Assembly (NCBI GenBank): GCA_963780175.1
Contig: CAWAAT010000001.1
Span: 1,116,001-1,180,000 of the forward strand
Length of the DNA stretch: 64,000 nucleotides
Reading direction: 5' to 3'
Origin: Brooklawnia sp963780175
GTDB lineage: Bacteria; Actinomycetota; Actinomycetes; Propionibacteriales; Propionibacteriaceae
In this document: positions 45,607 through 56,381 of the stretch, in pieces
How the letters are laid out: each line of letters starts with the position of its first letter
Position numbering within the stretch: position 1 is the stretch's first letter
Program-made: the position numbers and the translations under genes
Notes under the pieces: generated by a model
Seen by the model: only the letters and a program-made list of their open reading frames with translations
Databases searched by the model: none
Told to the model about the DNA's origin: nothing

Positions 45607-45631
45607 CAACCAGACCCCCGTACAGGGTCGG

Positions 45632-46156
45632 GTGGCGATGCTGACGCAGCCAGCTGTTCGTATTCTTGGGGACGTGCACTCCGCCGACCCGCGACCGAGC
45701 CTGCGCCACACCGTGAGGGCCGTGGCCAACTGGATCAACCTGTCCACCCCACTTGGCCTGGTGATCGCCAGGGTCGGCGGCGCCGAGGTGCGACGCGGAC
45801 CTGATCGGTTGTGGATCGCCGACGACTACCGCTGGGCTGGGCCCAAAGCTGGGGCCTTCACCATCGGCAGCGTCGTGGTGGTGCCCAACGCCACGCTGTC
45901 CGAACTGCTCGGACGCCACCAGCGTCTGCTGGTCCACGAACGCGCGCATGCCGACCAATGGGCGATCTGTCTGGGGCTGCCATTCCTCCCGTTGTACGCG
46001 GCCGCCACGGCGTGGAGTCAGCTGCGCACCGGCACCAACCACGGCGCCAACGTCTTCGAGACCCGGGCTGGCCTGAACGCCGGAGGCTATCCCCACGTGC
46101 CTGCGCGTCCCCCGAGAATGGGCGCTCGGTGGCGAGGCGGCCTCAGCGAACGGTGA
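45632..46156 (+). CDS. Hypothetical protein with HExxH motif
   Basis: A 174-residue protein. The segment RLLVHERAHADQWAICLGLP contains HERAH, an HExxH zinc-protease-like motif, followed by a hydrophobic stretch (PFLPLYAAATAW) and ANVFETRAGL, whose Glu could be a third ligand. This resembles small actinobacterial proteins with DUF4157-like character, but I cannot name the family. The GTG at 45632 or the ATG at 45638 is the start. It diverges from groEL and overlaps the DUF3263 gene by 14 bases. Confidence 0.65.
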   Translation: MAMLTQPAVRILGDVHSADPRPSLRHTVRAVANWINLSTPLGLVIARVGGAEVRRGPDRLWIADDYRWAGPKAGAFTIGSVVVVPNATLSELLGRHQRLLVHERAHADQWAICLGLPFLPLYAAATAWSQLRTGTNHGANVFETRAGLNAGGYPHVPARPPRMGARWRGGLSER

Positions 46157-46427
46157 GTCGAGCCGCAGACCGGTTGCGCTGGCGTTGTTCACGCAGCCTG
46201 CGCAACCGCTTGACCAGCAGGGGGTCGTAGACCAACGCCTCAGGTCGATCGATCAACGCGTTGAGGATCTGGTAGTAGCGCGAGGCCGACATGTCGAAAC
46301 GCTCTCGGATCTCGATCTCCTTCGAGGCCCTGGCCTGCCACCAGCACTTCTCGAAGTCGAGGATCGCGGACTCACGCTGCGACAGGGTTGGGGAACTGGC
46401 TGTCTGGTTGCCCACCGCCTCGGTCAT
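46143..46427 (-). CDS. DUF3263 family protein
   Basis: A 94-residue protein. LSQRESAILDFEKCWWQARASKE and IRERFDMSASRYYQILNALID match DUF3263, which has a sigma-factor-like or helix-turn-helix character, and RRLREQRQRNR gives a basic tail. The family is restricted to Actinobacteria and is probably DNA-binding. Function unknown. Confidence 0.82.
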   Translation of the reverse strand: MTEAVGNQTASSPTLSQRESAILDFEKCWWQARASKEIEIRERFDMSASRYYQILNALIDRPEALVYDPLLVKRLRRLREQRQRNRSAARLTVR

Positions 46428-46552
46428 GCAGCAGATTGTAGACCCCGAATCACACCGATGTCATTACCTGCTGGCCGACTGGTTGCCGCCCAGAAGTGGG
46501 CCACGCTCCTAGGCCGGATAGAATCAGGGTTCAACTTTCCCGAGGAGGTGGG

Positions 46553-47740
46553 ATGCGACCGCTCGCCGGCAGCATCAAGCGGTACGACTGGGGATCTCCA
46601 GAAGCCATCCCACAGATTCTCGGCATCCCCGCCGACGGGCAACCGCTGGCGGAGTACTGGCTGGGGGCCCACCCGATGGGACCCTCATCGGTCGACGGGG
46701 TCTCCCTCGCGCAGATCATCAGTGACTACCCGGCTGTCGTGGGAGACTCCGCCCGCCAGGAGTTCGAGGGACGCCTACCCTTCCTGGTCAAGCTGCTGTC
46801 GGCCGCGCGTCCCCTCAGCCTTCAGGCCCATCCCACCAGGCTGGACGCCCAGGCCGGCTTTGAGCGCGAGAACATCCTGGGGTTGGCGCTGGACGCTCCG
46901 GAGCGGACGTACCGCGATCCGTGGGACAAGCCTGAGTTGTTGGTGGCGCTGACGGAATTCGAGGCGCTGGCCGGCTTCCGTGACCCGCGGGCCAGCGCCG
47001 ACCTGTTCAGCCAGCTGGGTCTGCACCCCCAGACCGAGGTGCTCTTCGCCCCTCTGGTGCACCGCCACCCGACTGCCGGACTCGCCGAGGTGTTCCTGGA
47101 CTGCCTGGTGCTGAACGAGGAACGCCACGGCGCAGTGACCGACGTGGTGACGGCCGCTGTCCGCCACCTGGCTGACCCGGGAGAACTCGGCGAGTTCGCC
47201 CGTACGGCGGTGCTGCTGGACGAGCACTTCCCCGGCGATCCGAGCCTGCTGGCGGCCCTGTTGCTGAACCGTCGCAGCCTGCATCCCGGCGAGGCCCTGC
47301 ACCTCAAGGCGGGCACCATGCACGCCTATCTGTGTGGCACCGGCGTCGAGGTGATGGGCAGTTCCGACAACGTTCTGCGCGGGGGGCTGACCACGAAACA
47401 CATCGACGCGTCCGCCCTCGTGCAGGTTGTCAACTTCACGCCGGACGACATGCCCGCGCTCCACCCCGACCAGGAAGCGCCCGGGCTGTGGCACTATCCC
47501 GCCGGAGAACGCGCGTTCGCGGTCTGGCGTCTCGACCTGGTGCCGGGCCGCACGATCGAACTCCCGGCCGAGTCGTCGGGACGCATCCTGCTGGTCACCA
47601 AGGGCAAACTCGGCCTGTCGACCGGGGCGGACGCCCTCGTGCTGGAAAGCGGCCAGGCGGCCTTCATCGGCGCCGGCGAGACGGTCTTGGCCAGCGGAGA
47701 GGGTCAGGGTTTCCTGAGCGCCACCGGCACCGACGCCTGA
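46553..47740 (+). CDS. manA: Mannose-6-phosphate isomerase, class I
   Basis: A 395-residue zinc enzyme interconverting fructose-6-P and mannose-6-P. The start MRPLAGSIKRYDWGS is typical, and PLSLQAHPTRLDAQAGF contains the QxH zinc ligands with HL(K)AGTMHAYLCGTGVEVM in the second half and SSDNVLRGGLTTKH. The ATG at 46553 has AGGAGGTGG directly upstream. A TAGAAT -10 box lies 20-30 bases before it. It probably feeds GDP-mannose synthesis for cell-wall glycans. Confidence 0.95.
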   Translation: MRPLAGSIKRYDWGSPEAIPQILGIPADGQPLAEYWLGAHPMGPSSVDGVSLAQIISDYPAVVGDSARQEFEGRLPFLVKLLSAARPLSLQAHPTRLDAQAGFERENILGLALDAPERTYRDPWDKPELLVALTEFEALAGFRDPRASADLFSQLGLHPQTEVLFAPLVHRHPTAGLAEVFLDCLVLNEERHGAVTDVVTAAVRHLADPGELGEFARTAVLLDEHFPGDPSLLAALLLNRRSLHPGEALHLKAGTMHAYLCGTGVEVMGSSDNVLRGGLTTKHIDASALVQVVNFTPDDMPALHPDQEAPGLWHYPAGERAFAVWRLDLVPGRTIELPAESSGRILLVTKGKLGLSTGADALVLESGQAAFIGAGETVLASGEGQGFLSATGTDA

Positions 47741-47758
47741 AGGTCCGGACGCACATCG

Positions 47759-47831
47759 AGCCCCCGGAGGGAGTCGAACCCTCGACCACCCGCTTACAAG
47801 GCGGGTGCTCTGGCCGCTGAGCTACGGAGGC
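47759..47831 (-). tRNA. tRNA-Thr (anticodon TGT)
   Basis: A 73-nt cloverleaf on the minus strand. The acceptor GCCTCCG pairs with CGGGGGC (one T-G), discriminator T. The anticodon stem CCCGC/GCGGG encloses CTTGTAA, anticodon TGT, reading ACA. The T-arm is GAGGGTTCGACTCCCTC. CCA is not encoded. Confidence 0.92.
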
Positions 47832-47890
47832 GCTCCACCATTGTGCCCAACGATCAGCCAGCCCGCGAAATCAGGCCCGTCGAGCCACCC

Positions 47891-48739
47891 TCAGCCCTGG
47901 GCCGCCTTGGCCTGCTGGCTGCTGCGCACGAAGGTGAGGACGAAGACGAACATAATCAGGGCGATCGCCACGTAGTTCGCGACCTTGGCGTATATCTTCA
48001 GCAACTCGACGGCCGGTTCGCCTACCGCGTAGCCGAAAAGGAAGTAGCCCACCAGCCAGATTCCGGCGGCGAAGAAGTCGAGCACCATGAACTTCTTCCA
48101 CGTCATGCCCTGGGCGCCGGCCAGCACGAAGACCACCGCCATGATCGGCAGAGGGATCGGCACATAGGCCACGAACATGCCCAGCCAGCCCATCTTGTTG
48201 GCCCAACGTTCCACCCGGGCGTAATTGCGGGCGGCTCGCGGGGACTGCCCCGCCCAGACCTCGATCATGCCTCGACCCCACAGTTTGCCGGCCCACCAGT
48301 ACGTCCAGTCCAGCTTGATCGACATCAGCGTGCCGATCAGTATCGGCAGCACGTACGGCACATCGGTCCCCACCCGCACCAGCGATCCCAGCGCCGCAGT
48401 TCCCGACCGGGAGCCCATCAACGTGACCAGCCACGGCAGGCGCTCAGGAGCCCCCAGCAGCCACGCCCGCACGGGCAGCATGGCGAGGCTGAAGATCCCC
48501 AGGAAGCCGATCCACGCCATGCAGGTGATGTCGGCACGGGTGGGCTTGTGGCGCCACGGCATGGACGGGTCGTCCCACCATTCCCGCTGCTCACCCTCGA
48601 GGGGCGCTGCGGCCTCGACCGGCGTCGCCTCGACGTCCGGCACAGGGTCCGGGCTGGAGGTCGGTTCGTCGCCGACGGGGCGATCAACGGTCACGGCCGC
48701 GACTCTACCCGAGTCCCCGGGTCGCGACCCTTCGCTCAT
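47891..48739 (-). CDS. VTT/DedA-family membrane protein
   Basis: A 282-residue protein. A Pro/Glu-rich cytoplasmic N-terminus of about 75 residues precedes five or six membrane helices. The VTT (SNARE-associated/DedA) core is seen in GWLGMFVAYVPIPLPIMAVV and FVLAGAQGMTWKKFMVLDFF. Proteins of this family act as lipid scramblases or flippases; the specific cargo is not known. The ATG at 48739 is preferred over upstream in-frame starts. Confidence 0.75.
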   Translation of the reverse strand: MSEGSRPGDSGRVAAVTVDRPVGDEPTSSPDPVPDVEATPVEAAAPLEGEQREWWDDPSMPWRHKPTRADITCMAWIGFLGIFSLAMLPVRAWLLGAPERLPWLVTLMGSRSGTAALGSLVRVGTDVPYVLPILIGTLMSIKLDWTYWWAGKLWGRGMIEVWAGQSPRAARNYARVERWANKMGWLGMFVAYVPIPLPIMAVVFVLAGAQGMTWKKFMVLDFFAAGIWLVGYFLFGYAVGEPAVELLKIYAKVANYVAIALIMFVFVLTFVRSSQQAKAAQG

Positions 48740-48812
48740 GTGACCGGCCGAAGTCACCCACGAGTCCACGCTGAAAGCCCTCCTCCCCCCGGCCACCTCC
48801 TAGGCTGACCTT

Positions 48813-49178
48813 GTGCATGACGACACCGAGATTTTCGCCGAACTGCTCGCCATCAACGAGCGCATCGGGCCCGCCGAATCCGAGGCGGACGCCGCATGGT
48901 TCGAGGCGGTCCTCCACGACCGGTTCACCATGCGCCGGCCCAGTGGTCCGCTGTCCACGAAGGCCGAGTTCATCGCCGGTCTGGCCACCGGAGCCCAGCG
49001 CCGCACCACCATGCTCGATCTCGAGGTGCACGGTCGGATGCGAGCCACCGCCCGCTGCCGGGTCGACAAGTGGACGTTGGCCGAGCCCGAGGCCGTGCAG
49101 GTCTTCGACAACCTGCGCGTCTTCATCCGCGAGGACGGCCGCTGGCAGTTGATCACCTGGCTGGCCGAGCCGCTGTGA
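48813..49178 (+). CDS. NTF2-like protein (DUF4440 type)
   Basis: A 121-residue single-domain protein of the NTF2/SnoaL fold: ESEADAAWFEAVLHDRFTMRRPSGPL at the start and FDNLRVFIREDGRWQLITWL at the end. It is probably a small binding protein or enzyme; no catalytic residue assignment is possible. GTG start. Confidence 0.72.
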   Translation: MHDDTEIFAELLAINERIGPAESEADAAWFEAVLHDRFTMRRPSGPLSTKAEFIAGLATGAQRRTTMLDLEVHGRMRATARCRVDKWTLAEPEAVQVFDNLRVFIREDGRWQLITWLAEPL

Positions 49179-49315
49179 CGCCTGGACGGCAACTGTCCCC
49201 GCATTCGCTTGGGCCGTGGTGGCCAGGTGTGGCATCCTGAACGCAGGGCGGGGCTCCGTCCTTCTACCACGGATCGTTGGGCACGTTCCTGCCCATGGAA
49301 AGGATTGGTGACTGC

Positions 49316-50413
<1,098 letters not shown>

Positions 50414-50425
50414 CCAGGACCACCG

Positions 50426-50456
50426 GGACGGGGCTCGCCACTGGCGGGCCCCGTCC
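50426..50456 (+). terminator. Terminator after the MsiK-like gene
   Basis: A 14-bp stem (GGACGGGGCTCGCC against GGCGGGCCCCGTCC with one T-G) and a three-base loop lie 12 bases past the stop. Confidence 0.78.
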
Positions 50457-50500
50457 TGCGCGTCCGATCACGCTTGGGGGCTGCCGATATCTTGGCCCCC

Positions 50501-51670
50501 ATGACAGGTGAGATCTCCCGGCTCGGACGAGGCCTGCGCACCGGCCTCGACAGCGACCCCACCTACAACTCGATCGTCCCGCCGATCTACCTTGGCACCA
50601 ACTTCGCGTTCGGCGGGTTGGGCGAGTCGTCGGGCTATGAGTACAGCCGCTCGGGCAACCCCACCCGCGACCTGCTCGGCGAGGCAGTCGCGACCCTGGA
50701 GGGCGGCGCAACCGGCGTGGTGACGTCGTCCGGCATGTCGGCGCTGACCCTCGTATTCACCGCGATGGTGAAGCCCGGCGGACGAGTGGTCGCCCCGCAT
50801 GACTGCTACGGCGGCACCTGGCGACTACTCAGCCATCTGGCTGAGCGTGGCGTTCTTGGCGTCGAGTACGTTGACCAGTCGGACGCGGCCGCGTTGAGCG
50901 CCGCGCTGGCCACCCCCACGGACCTGTTGCTGGTCGAGACCCCGTCCAACCCCCTGCTGCGGGTGGTCGACCTGGCCGTCATCACCGCTGCCGCCCACGC
51001 GACGGCCACGCTCGTGGTGGTGGACAACACCTTCTGCTCACCGGTGCGGCAGCGTCCGATCGAGTTCGGTTGCGACCTGGTGGTTCACTCGACCACCAAG
51101 TTCATCAACGGCCACTCGGACGTGGTGGGTGGGGTGGTGGTGGCGGCGACCGGGCAGGGCGGCGAGCGGCTCACCCATTGGGCGAACGTGCTCGGTCTGA
51201 CCGCCGGCGCCTTCGACTCGTGGCTGATGCTGCGCGGCCTGCGCACCCTGGACGCCCGGGTGCGCGTCCACGACTCCAACGCCGCCGAACTGGTGGACGC
51301 CCTGGTCGGCCACCAGGCAGTGGCGCGGGTGCACTTCCCCGGACTGGCGGAGCACCCCGGTCACGACATCGCTGCGAGGCAGCAGTCCAGTCACGGGTCG
51401 ATGATCAGCTTCGAATTGGCTGGCGGGCTGCCGGCTGCCGAAGCGTTCTGTCGGGGTCTGCGCGTGTTCGATCTCGCCGAGTCGTTGGGTGGCGTCGAGT
51501 CGCTGGTCGCCCATCCGGCGTCCATGACGCATGCCGCCATGAGCGAGCAGGCCCGCACCGCTGCAGGCATCACCCCGGCGCTACTGAGGCTGTCGGTGGG
51601 CATCGAACCGGTGGCCGACCTGCTGGCCGACGTCATCGACGGCCTCGACCGGGCCGAGCGCACCGGCTGA
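50501..51670 (+). CDS. metB: Cystathionine gamma-synthase/lyase-type PLP enzyme
   Basis: A 389-residue trans-sulfuration enzyme. PPIYLGTNFAFGG and GYEYSRSGNPTRDLL are the N-terminal phosphate-cup residues. HSTTKFINGHSDVVGG contains the PLP lysine. GLAEHPGHDIAARQ and SLGGVESLVAHPASMTHAAM are at the C-terminus. The family includes gamma-synthases, gamma-lyases and homocysteine synthases; assignment to MetB is by overall resemblance. The ATG at 50501 is the start. Confidence 0.88.
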   Translation: MTGEISRLGRGLRTGLDSDPTYNSIVPPIYLGTNFAFGGLGESSGYEYSRSGNPTRDLLGEAVATLEGGATGVVTSSGMSALTLVFTAMVKPGGRVVAPHDCYGGTWRLLSHLAERGVLGVEYVDQSDAAALSAALATPTDLLLVETPSNPLLRVVDLAVITAAAHATATLVVVDNTFCSPVRQRPIEFGCDLVVHSTTKFINGHSDVVGGVVVAATGQGGERLTHWANVLGLTAGAFDSWLMLRGLRTLDARVRVHDSNAAELVDALVGHQAVARVHFPGLAEHPGHDIAARQQSSHGSMISFELAGGLPAAEAFCRGLRVFDLAESLGGVESLVAHPASMTHAAMSEQARTAAGITPALLRLSVGIEPVADLLADVIDGLDRAERTG

Positions 51671-51685
51671 TGTCACACTTGGTGG

Positions 51686-53065
51686 ATGCCCCGATTCCTT
51701 TCCGCGACGCCTGACTCCCGGCTTCTCCCGCTGCCCTGGGGGACGCCATTGGACGCCTGGCCGCAGGAGCACCTGGTGGCGTTGCCCCGCGGTCTCTCGA
51801 GACACGTGGTGCGCTTCATCGTCGCCGGCGACGAGGTGCTGGCGGCCAAGGAGGTGAACGAGGAACTGGCGCTGCACGAGTACCGGATGCTGCACGACCT
51901 GATGCGGCTGGGCACCCCGGCGGTTGAGCCGGTGGGGGTGGTCACCGCCCGCACGACCCCGGACGGCACGTCACTCGACCCGATACTGCTGACCAAGCAC
52001 CTGCAGTTCGCGCTGCCCTACCGCTCCCTTTTCACTCCCGGCGTACGCAACGAGACAGTGCTGCGACTGCTGGACGCCATGGTGGTGCTGCTGGCCCGGC
52101 TGCACCTGAGCGGGTTCATGTGGGGCGACGTCTCGCTGTCGAACATCCTGTTCCGGCGCGACGCGGGCGAGTTCGCCGCCTACCTGGTGGACGCCGAGAC
52201 CGGCGAACTGCACGATGAACTGACCGCGGGCCAGCGGGCGCACGACCTGGCGATCGCCAGGGTCAACATCTTCGGTGACTTCTGCGACCTCGAGGCTGGC
52301 GGCCTGCTGGACGCGTCCCTCGACCCCCTCACCATGGTCAACATCATCGAGTCGCGCTACCACGAGTTGTGGAACGAACTGACCGGGGTCGAGGTGTTCA
52401 GCGGTTCCGAACTGGACCGCATCGAGGGACGCGTCCGGCGGTTGAACGCCCTCGGTTTCGACATCGCCGAACTTGACATCAGTACCTCACCGGACGGTTC
52501 GGTCGTGCGTATCCAGCCGAAGGTGGTGGACGCCGGCCACCACTCCCGGCGGCTGCTGCGCCTGACCGGCCTGGACACCGAGGAGAACCAGGCTCGCCGG
52601 CTGCTGAACGACCTGGACACCTACGTCCTGCGCGGGGGGCTGCAGGCAGTGGACGAGGCTGTGGCCGCCCACCGCTGGCTCAACGACTGCTTCGAACAAG
52701 TGGTCCGGATGGTGCCGGTCGAACTGGCCGGCAAGCGCGACCCTGCGCAGATCTACCACGAACTGCTCGACTACCGGTGGTACCAGTCGCAGGGCGAGAA
52801 CCGCGAGGTGCCGCTGGTCGAGGCCACCCAGGGATACATCAGCGACGTGCTGGCCAATCTGCCGGACGAGGCGATGTCGACGATGACCCCAGCCAGCCGA
52901 ACGCTGGCCAACCCCTACGACCCGTCGCTGGGCTACCTGGACGACCCCATCACCGAGAACCTGCCGGCCGCCCTCGACCCGTGGGAGGACAGCGAGGACG
53001 TCGATCTGGCGGCTGCGTCCCGGCTGGACATCACCACGCTGCGGGCTCGGTCGAAGCAGAGGTGA
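51686..53065 (+). CDS. DUF4032 protein with kinase-like N-terminus
   Basis: A 459-residue soluble protein. The N-terminal half resembles a bacterial lipopolysaccharide-kinase fold (LAAKEVNEELALHEYRML, HLSGFMWGDVSLSNILFRR with the D-x3-N catalytic loop, YLVDAETGEL with DxE replacing DFG). The C-terminal half is DUF4032 (QVVRMVPVELAGKRDPAQIY, EATQGYISDVL). Function unknown; it starts 15 bases after metB. The family is actinobacterial. Confidence 0.8.
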   Translation: MPRFLSATPDSRLLPLPWGTPLDAWPQEHLVALPRGLSRHVVRFIVAGDEVLAAKEVNEELALHEYRMLHDLMRLGTPAVEPVGVVTARTTPDGTSLDPILLTKHLQFALPYRSLFTPGVRNETVLRLLDAMVVLLARLHLSGFMWGDVSLSNILFRRDAGEFAAYLVDAETGELHDELTAGQRAHDLAIARVNIFGDFCDLEAGGLLDASLDPLTMVNIIESRYHELWNELTGVEVFSGSELDRIEGRVRRLNALGFDIAELDISTSPDGSVVRIQPKVVDAGHHSRRLLRLTGLDTEENQARRLLNDLDTYVLRGGLQAVDEAVAAHRWLNDCFEQVVRMVPVELAGKRDPAQIYHELLDYRWYQSQGENREVPLVEATQGYISDVLANLPDEAMSTMTPASRTLANPYDPSLGYLDDPITENLPAALDPWEDSEDVDLAAASRLDITTLRARSKQR

Positions 53066-53116
53066 GCGTTGGCGGGCGATGAACCCTTGCGCACCAACGC
53101 ACCGTCGAGTACCGCC

Positions 53117-54919
53117 TCACCGCCGCCGACCGTGCCGACGCGCCCCGACCCTGCTGGACCCATGACCGACCCGGCCGGCAGATGTCTTCGCGATCTCCAG
53201 TCGCCGCTCACGACTGAGATTGGCCCACCAGAAGTCGGCCGAGATCGGACCCGCGTCGAGCGCGTCGTCGTCGCTGTCCATGCCGAACCTCTCCGACAGG
53301 TCAGCCAGCAGCGCCCTGCGACGCAGGCTCTCGGCGCGCTTCACGTTGGCGTCCAGGGCCCTGAAGGTGGCCACACACATCATCACCATCAGCAAGCTGA
53401 ACGGCAGACCGATGGTGATCGCCAAGGTCTGGATCGCAGTGAGGCCGCCGGCCAGCAGCAGGGCGGCTGCCATCAGGGCAGTCGCCACCGCGAAGAACAG
53501 CCGAATGCGGTTGGGCGGCTCGGGATTGCCGCCGGTGGCGATCATGGCCATCACCAGCGAGCCCGAGTCGGAGGAGGTGATGAAGAAGATCGCCGACAGC
53601 AGGATCGCCCCGACCACCAGGAATGTGCCGCCGGGCAGTTGCTCCATGACCTGGAACAGCGCAGAGCTGGCGTTGACCGAGCCATCTGCCGCGATCACCG
53701 ACGTGTACCCCGACGGCAAAGTGGCCTCGTAGTAGAGCGCCGTGCCGCCGAGCACACCGAACCACACTACCGAGATGAGGGTCGGCACGATCATCACACC
53801 GAAGACGAACTGACGCACCGTCCGGCCGCGCGAGATGCGCGCGATGAACACGCCGACGAACGGCGTCCACGACATCCACCACGCCCAGTAGAAGGTCGTC
53901 CAGCCCGACTGCCAGGCGTCTCCGGCAGACCCGTAGAACGCCGAGGTGTTCAGTGAGCGGCTGATGAAGTTCTGCAGGTACTCCCCCAAGGTCTGCACCA
54001 TCTCTTTGGCCAGGAACTGCGTAGGACCGGCAATCAGCAGGAACAGCACCAACCCGGCGGCGATCATCAGATTGGTGGTCGACAGCCACTTCATGCCCCG
54101 GGTGACTCCCGAGGTGACCGACCAGATGACGAAACCGCTGACGATCACGATCATCAGGTACTCGATCCACTGGTTGTCATCGGGCACCACCCCCAACGAC
54201 CTCAGCCCGGCACCCATCTGGGTGACACCCAGACCCAGCGACGTCGCCACCCCGAACACCGTCCCGACCAGGGCCAGGCTGTCGATCAGGTGGCCCCAGC
54301 CGCCCCTGGTGGCCCTCTCGCCGATCAGTGGCTCCAGCGCCCACCTGATGGAAAGGGGACGGCCACGACGATGGATCGCATGCGAGATGGCCAACCCGAC
54401 GACCGCATAGATGGCCCACGGCTGCAGGCCCCAGTGCAGGTAGGTCAACGACAGGGCCTGCTCGGACCGGACGCCGACCGAGGGTGCGGCCGCCTCGAGT
54501 GCCGGACGCGGGTTCGCGAAGTGCGACAACGGTTCGGTCATGCCGTAGAAGACCAGACCGATGCCCATGCCGGCAGCGAACAGCAACGCGAACCAGGCAA
54601 GGTTGGAGAACTCGGGGTCATGGTCGGGCCGGCCGAGCTTGACGTCACCCATCTTCGAGAAGCCGACGTACAGACAGAACACCACGAAGAGCAGGGCGAC
54701 CAGCACGTACCACCAACTGAAGTTGCGGATGATTGCCTGCTGCACCGCACCGATGCCGGTCTCCATGGCCTGCGGCGCCGCCATGGTCACAGCGATGAAG
54801 GCCAGGATCACGAGGGAGGCGGGCCAGAACACCCACGGAAGCAACCCGCCACCACCGTCAGGTGTCTCGGGAGAAGCAGCGGAAGCAGCAGTTGCCGGGC
54901 TCTGGTGATCGACGGACAT
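53117..54919 (-). CDS. BCCT-family betaine/choline transporter
   Basis: A 600-residue carrier with 12 predicted helices. Family motifs are FAAGMGIGLVFYGMTEPLSHF, LHWGLQPWAIYAVVGL and FYWAWWMSWTPFVGVFIARI, whose aromatic residues bind the quaternary ammonium group. GMGIGLVF with a G-M-G-I-G core suggests Na+-coupled betaine uptake rather than proton-coupled choline (inference). The hydrophilic C-terminal tail of about 80 residues may sense osmolarity. It is convergent with the DUF4032 gene. Confidence 0.93.
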   Translation of the reverse strand: MSVDHQSPATAASAASPETPDGGGGLLPWVFWPASLVILAFIAVTMAAPQAMETGIGAVQQAIIRNFSWWYVLVALLFVVFCLYVGFSKMGDVKLGRPDHDPEFSNLAWFALLFAAGMGIGLVFYGMTEPLSHFANPRPALEAAAPSVGVRSEQALSLTYLHWGLQPWAIYAVVGLAISHAIHRRGRPLSIRWALEPLIGERATRGGWGHLIDSLALVGTVFGVATSLGLGVTQMGAGLRSLGVVPDDNQWIEYLMIVIVSGFVIWSVTSGVTRGMKWLSTTNLMIAAGLVLFLLIAGPTQFLAKEMVQTLGEYLQNFISRSLNTSAFYGSAGDAWQSGWTTFYWAWWMSWTPFVGVFIARISRGRTVRQFVFGVMIVPTLISVVWFGVLGGTALYYEATLPSGYTSVIAADGSVNASSALFQVMEQLPGGTFLVVGAILLSAIFFITSSDSGSLVMAMIATGGNPEPPNRIRLFFAVATALMAAALLLAGGLTAIQTLAITIGLPFSLLMVMMCVATFRALDANVKRAESLRRRALLADLSERFGMDSDDDALDAGPISADFWWANLSRERRLEIAKTSAGRVGHGSSRVGARRHGRRR

Positions 54920-54972
54920 CGTGCCACACTAACCAGAGGCACCCCTGATGCCCAAGCCAGTAGACTGCGCAG

Positions 54973-56373
54973 GTGAGCTTCCATCTGTACGACGAGCGAA
55001 CCGGTTCGCTGGCCGAGTTCATCCCGCTGGTGCCCGGCAAGGTGTCGATCTACCACTGCGGGCTGACCGTGCAGGCCGCTCCTCACCTGGGCCACATCCG
55101 CAAGGAGGTCGTCTTCGACGTGCTCCGTCGCTGGCTCACCGCCCAGGGCTTGGAGGTCAGCGTGGTGGCCAACGTCACCGACATCGACGACAAGATCCTG
55201 ACCAAGTCGGCCGCCCAGGGCATCGAGTGGTACGAACTGGCCTACGCGATGGAACTCGAACTGCACCGCGCCTACCAGTCGCTGGGCTGCCAGCCCCCGA
55301 ACTACGAGCCGCGCGCCACCGGCCACATCCCCGAGATGATCGAACTCGTCGGTGACCTCATCCGACGTGGCCACGCGTATGCGGCCGCCGACGACTCGGG
55401 CGACGTCTACTTCGACGTCCGATCGTGGGCAGACTACGGCGAACTGTCGAACCAGCGGATCGACGACATGGCTCCAGCCGCGGACGCCGACCCGCGCGGC
55501 AAGCGCGACCCACGGGATTTCGCGTTGTGGAAGGGCACCAAGCCCGGAGAGCCGGCCACCGCGTCGTGGCCGAGCCCGTGGGGACGCGGACGTCCCGGCT
55601 GGCACCTCGAGTGCTCGGCCATGAGCCTGAAGTACCTGGGCAGCGCCTTCGACATCCACGGCGGCGGACTCGACCTGCGCTTTCCGCACCATGAGAACGA
55701 ACTCGCCCAGTCCCGGGCCGCCGGACACGACTTCGCCAAGTACTGGATGCACAACGCGTTCGTGACCATGGCCGGCGAGAAGATGAGCAAGTCGCTGGGC
55801 AACAGCGCCCTGGTCAGCGAGGTCACCAGCCAGTACCCCGCCCGCGCGGTGCGGCTCTACCTGAGCGCGCCGCACTACCGTTCGGCCATCGAGTTCAGCC
55901 CCACCTCGCTGGCCGAGGCCACCGCGCAACTCGACCGCATCGACTCGTTCCTGGATCGCGCCGGCGCGTCCGGGCAGGTCGAGTTCGACTTCACCGACCT
56001 GCCCACGTCCTTCGTCGAGGCGATGGACGACGACCTGGGCACCCCGGCAGCCGTCGCGGCGATCTTTGACTCCGTCAAACAGGGCAACCGCGCGTTGGAC
56101 GCCAAGGACCACCAGGCGTCGGCCCAGGCGTTGAGGCAGGTGCGCGCCATGCTGCAGGTGCTCGGGCTCGACCCGTACGACGCTGCCTGGTCGTCATCGG
56201 CCGGCAGCGACCTGTCGGGGGTTGTCGACACCTTGGTGGCGCTGGTGCTCGACCAACGCAGCCAGGCGCGGGCCCGCAAGGACTGGGCCACCGCCGACGC
56301 GATTCGCGACCAACTGGACGCGGCCGGTCTGACCATCGAGGACACCGCTGACGGCGTCCGCTGGAGCATCTGA
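54973..56373 (+). CDS. cysS: Cysteinyl-tRNA synthetase
   Basis: A 466-residue class I synthetase. IYHCGLTVQAAPHLGHIRKE holds the zinc Cys and the HIGH equivalent (HLGH), the WHLECSAMS motif and HGGGLDLRFPHHENE complete the zinc site, and KMSKSLGN is exact. It starts at GTG 54973. MshC, the mycothiol ligase, is excluded by the length and by the tRNA-binding C-terminal part. The next gene, rlmB, begins eight bases after the stop; this order is typical for Actinobacteria. Confidence 0.97.
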   Translation: MSFHLYDERTGSLAEFIPLVPGKVSIYHCGLTVQAAPHLGHIRKEVVFDVLRRWLTAQGLEVSVVANVTDIDDKILTKSAAQGIEWYELAYAMELELHRAYQSLGCQPPNYEPRATGHIPEMIELVGDLIRRGHAYAAADDSGDVYFDVRSWADYGELSNQRIDDMAPAADADPRGKRDPRDFALWKGTKPGEPATASWPSPWGRGRPGWHLECSAMSLKYLGSAFDIHGGGLDLRFPHHENELAQSRAAGHDFAKYWMHNAFVTMAGEKMSKSLGNSALVSEVTSQYPARAVRLYLSAPHYRSAIEFSPTSLAEATAQLDRIDSFLDRAGASGQVEFDFTDLPTSFVEAMDDDLGTPAAVAAIFDSVKQGNRALDAKDHQASAQALRQVRAMLQVLGLDPYDAAWSSSAGSDLSGVVDTLVALVLDQRSQARARKDWATADAIRDQLDAAGLTIEDTADGVRWSI

Positions 56374-56381
56374 GGAGAACA

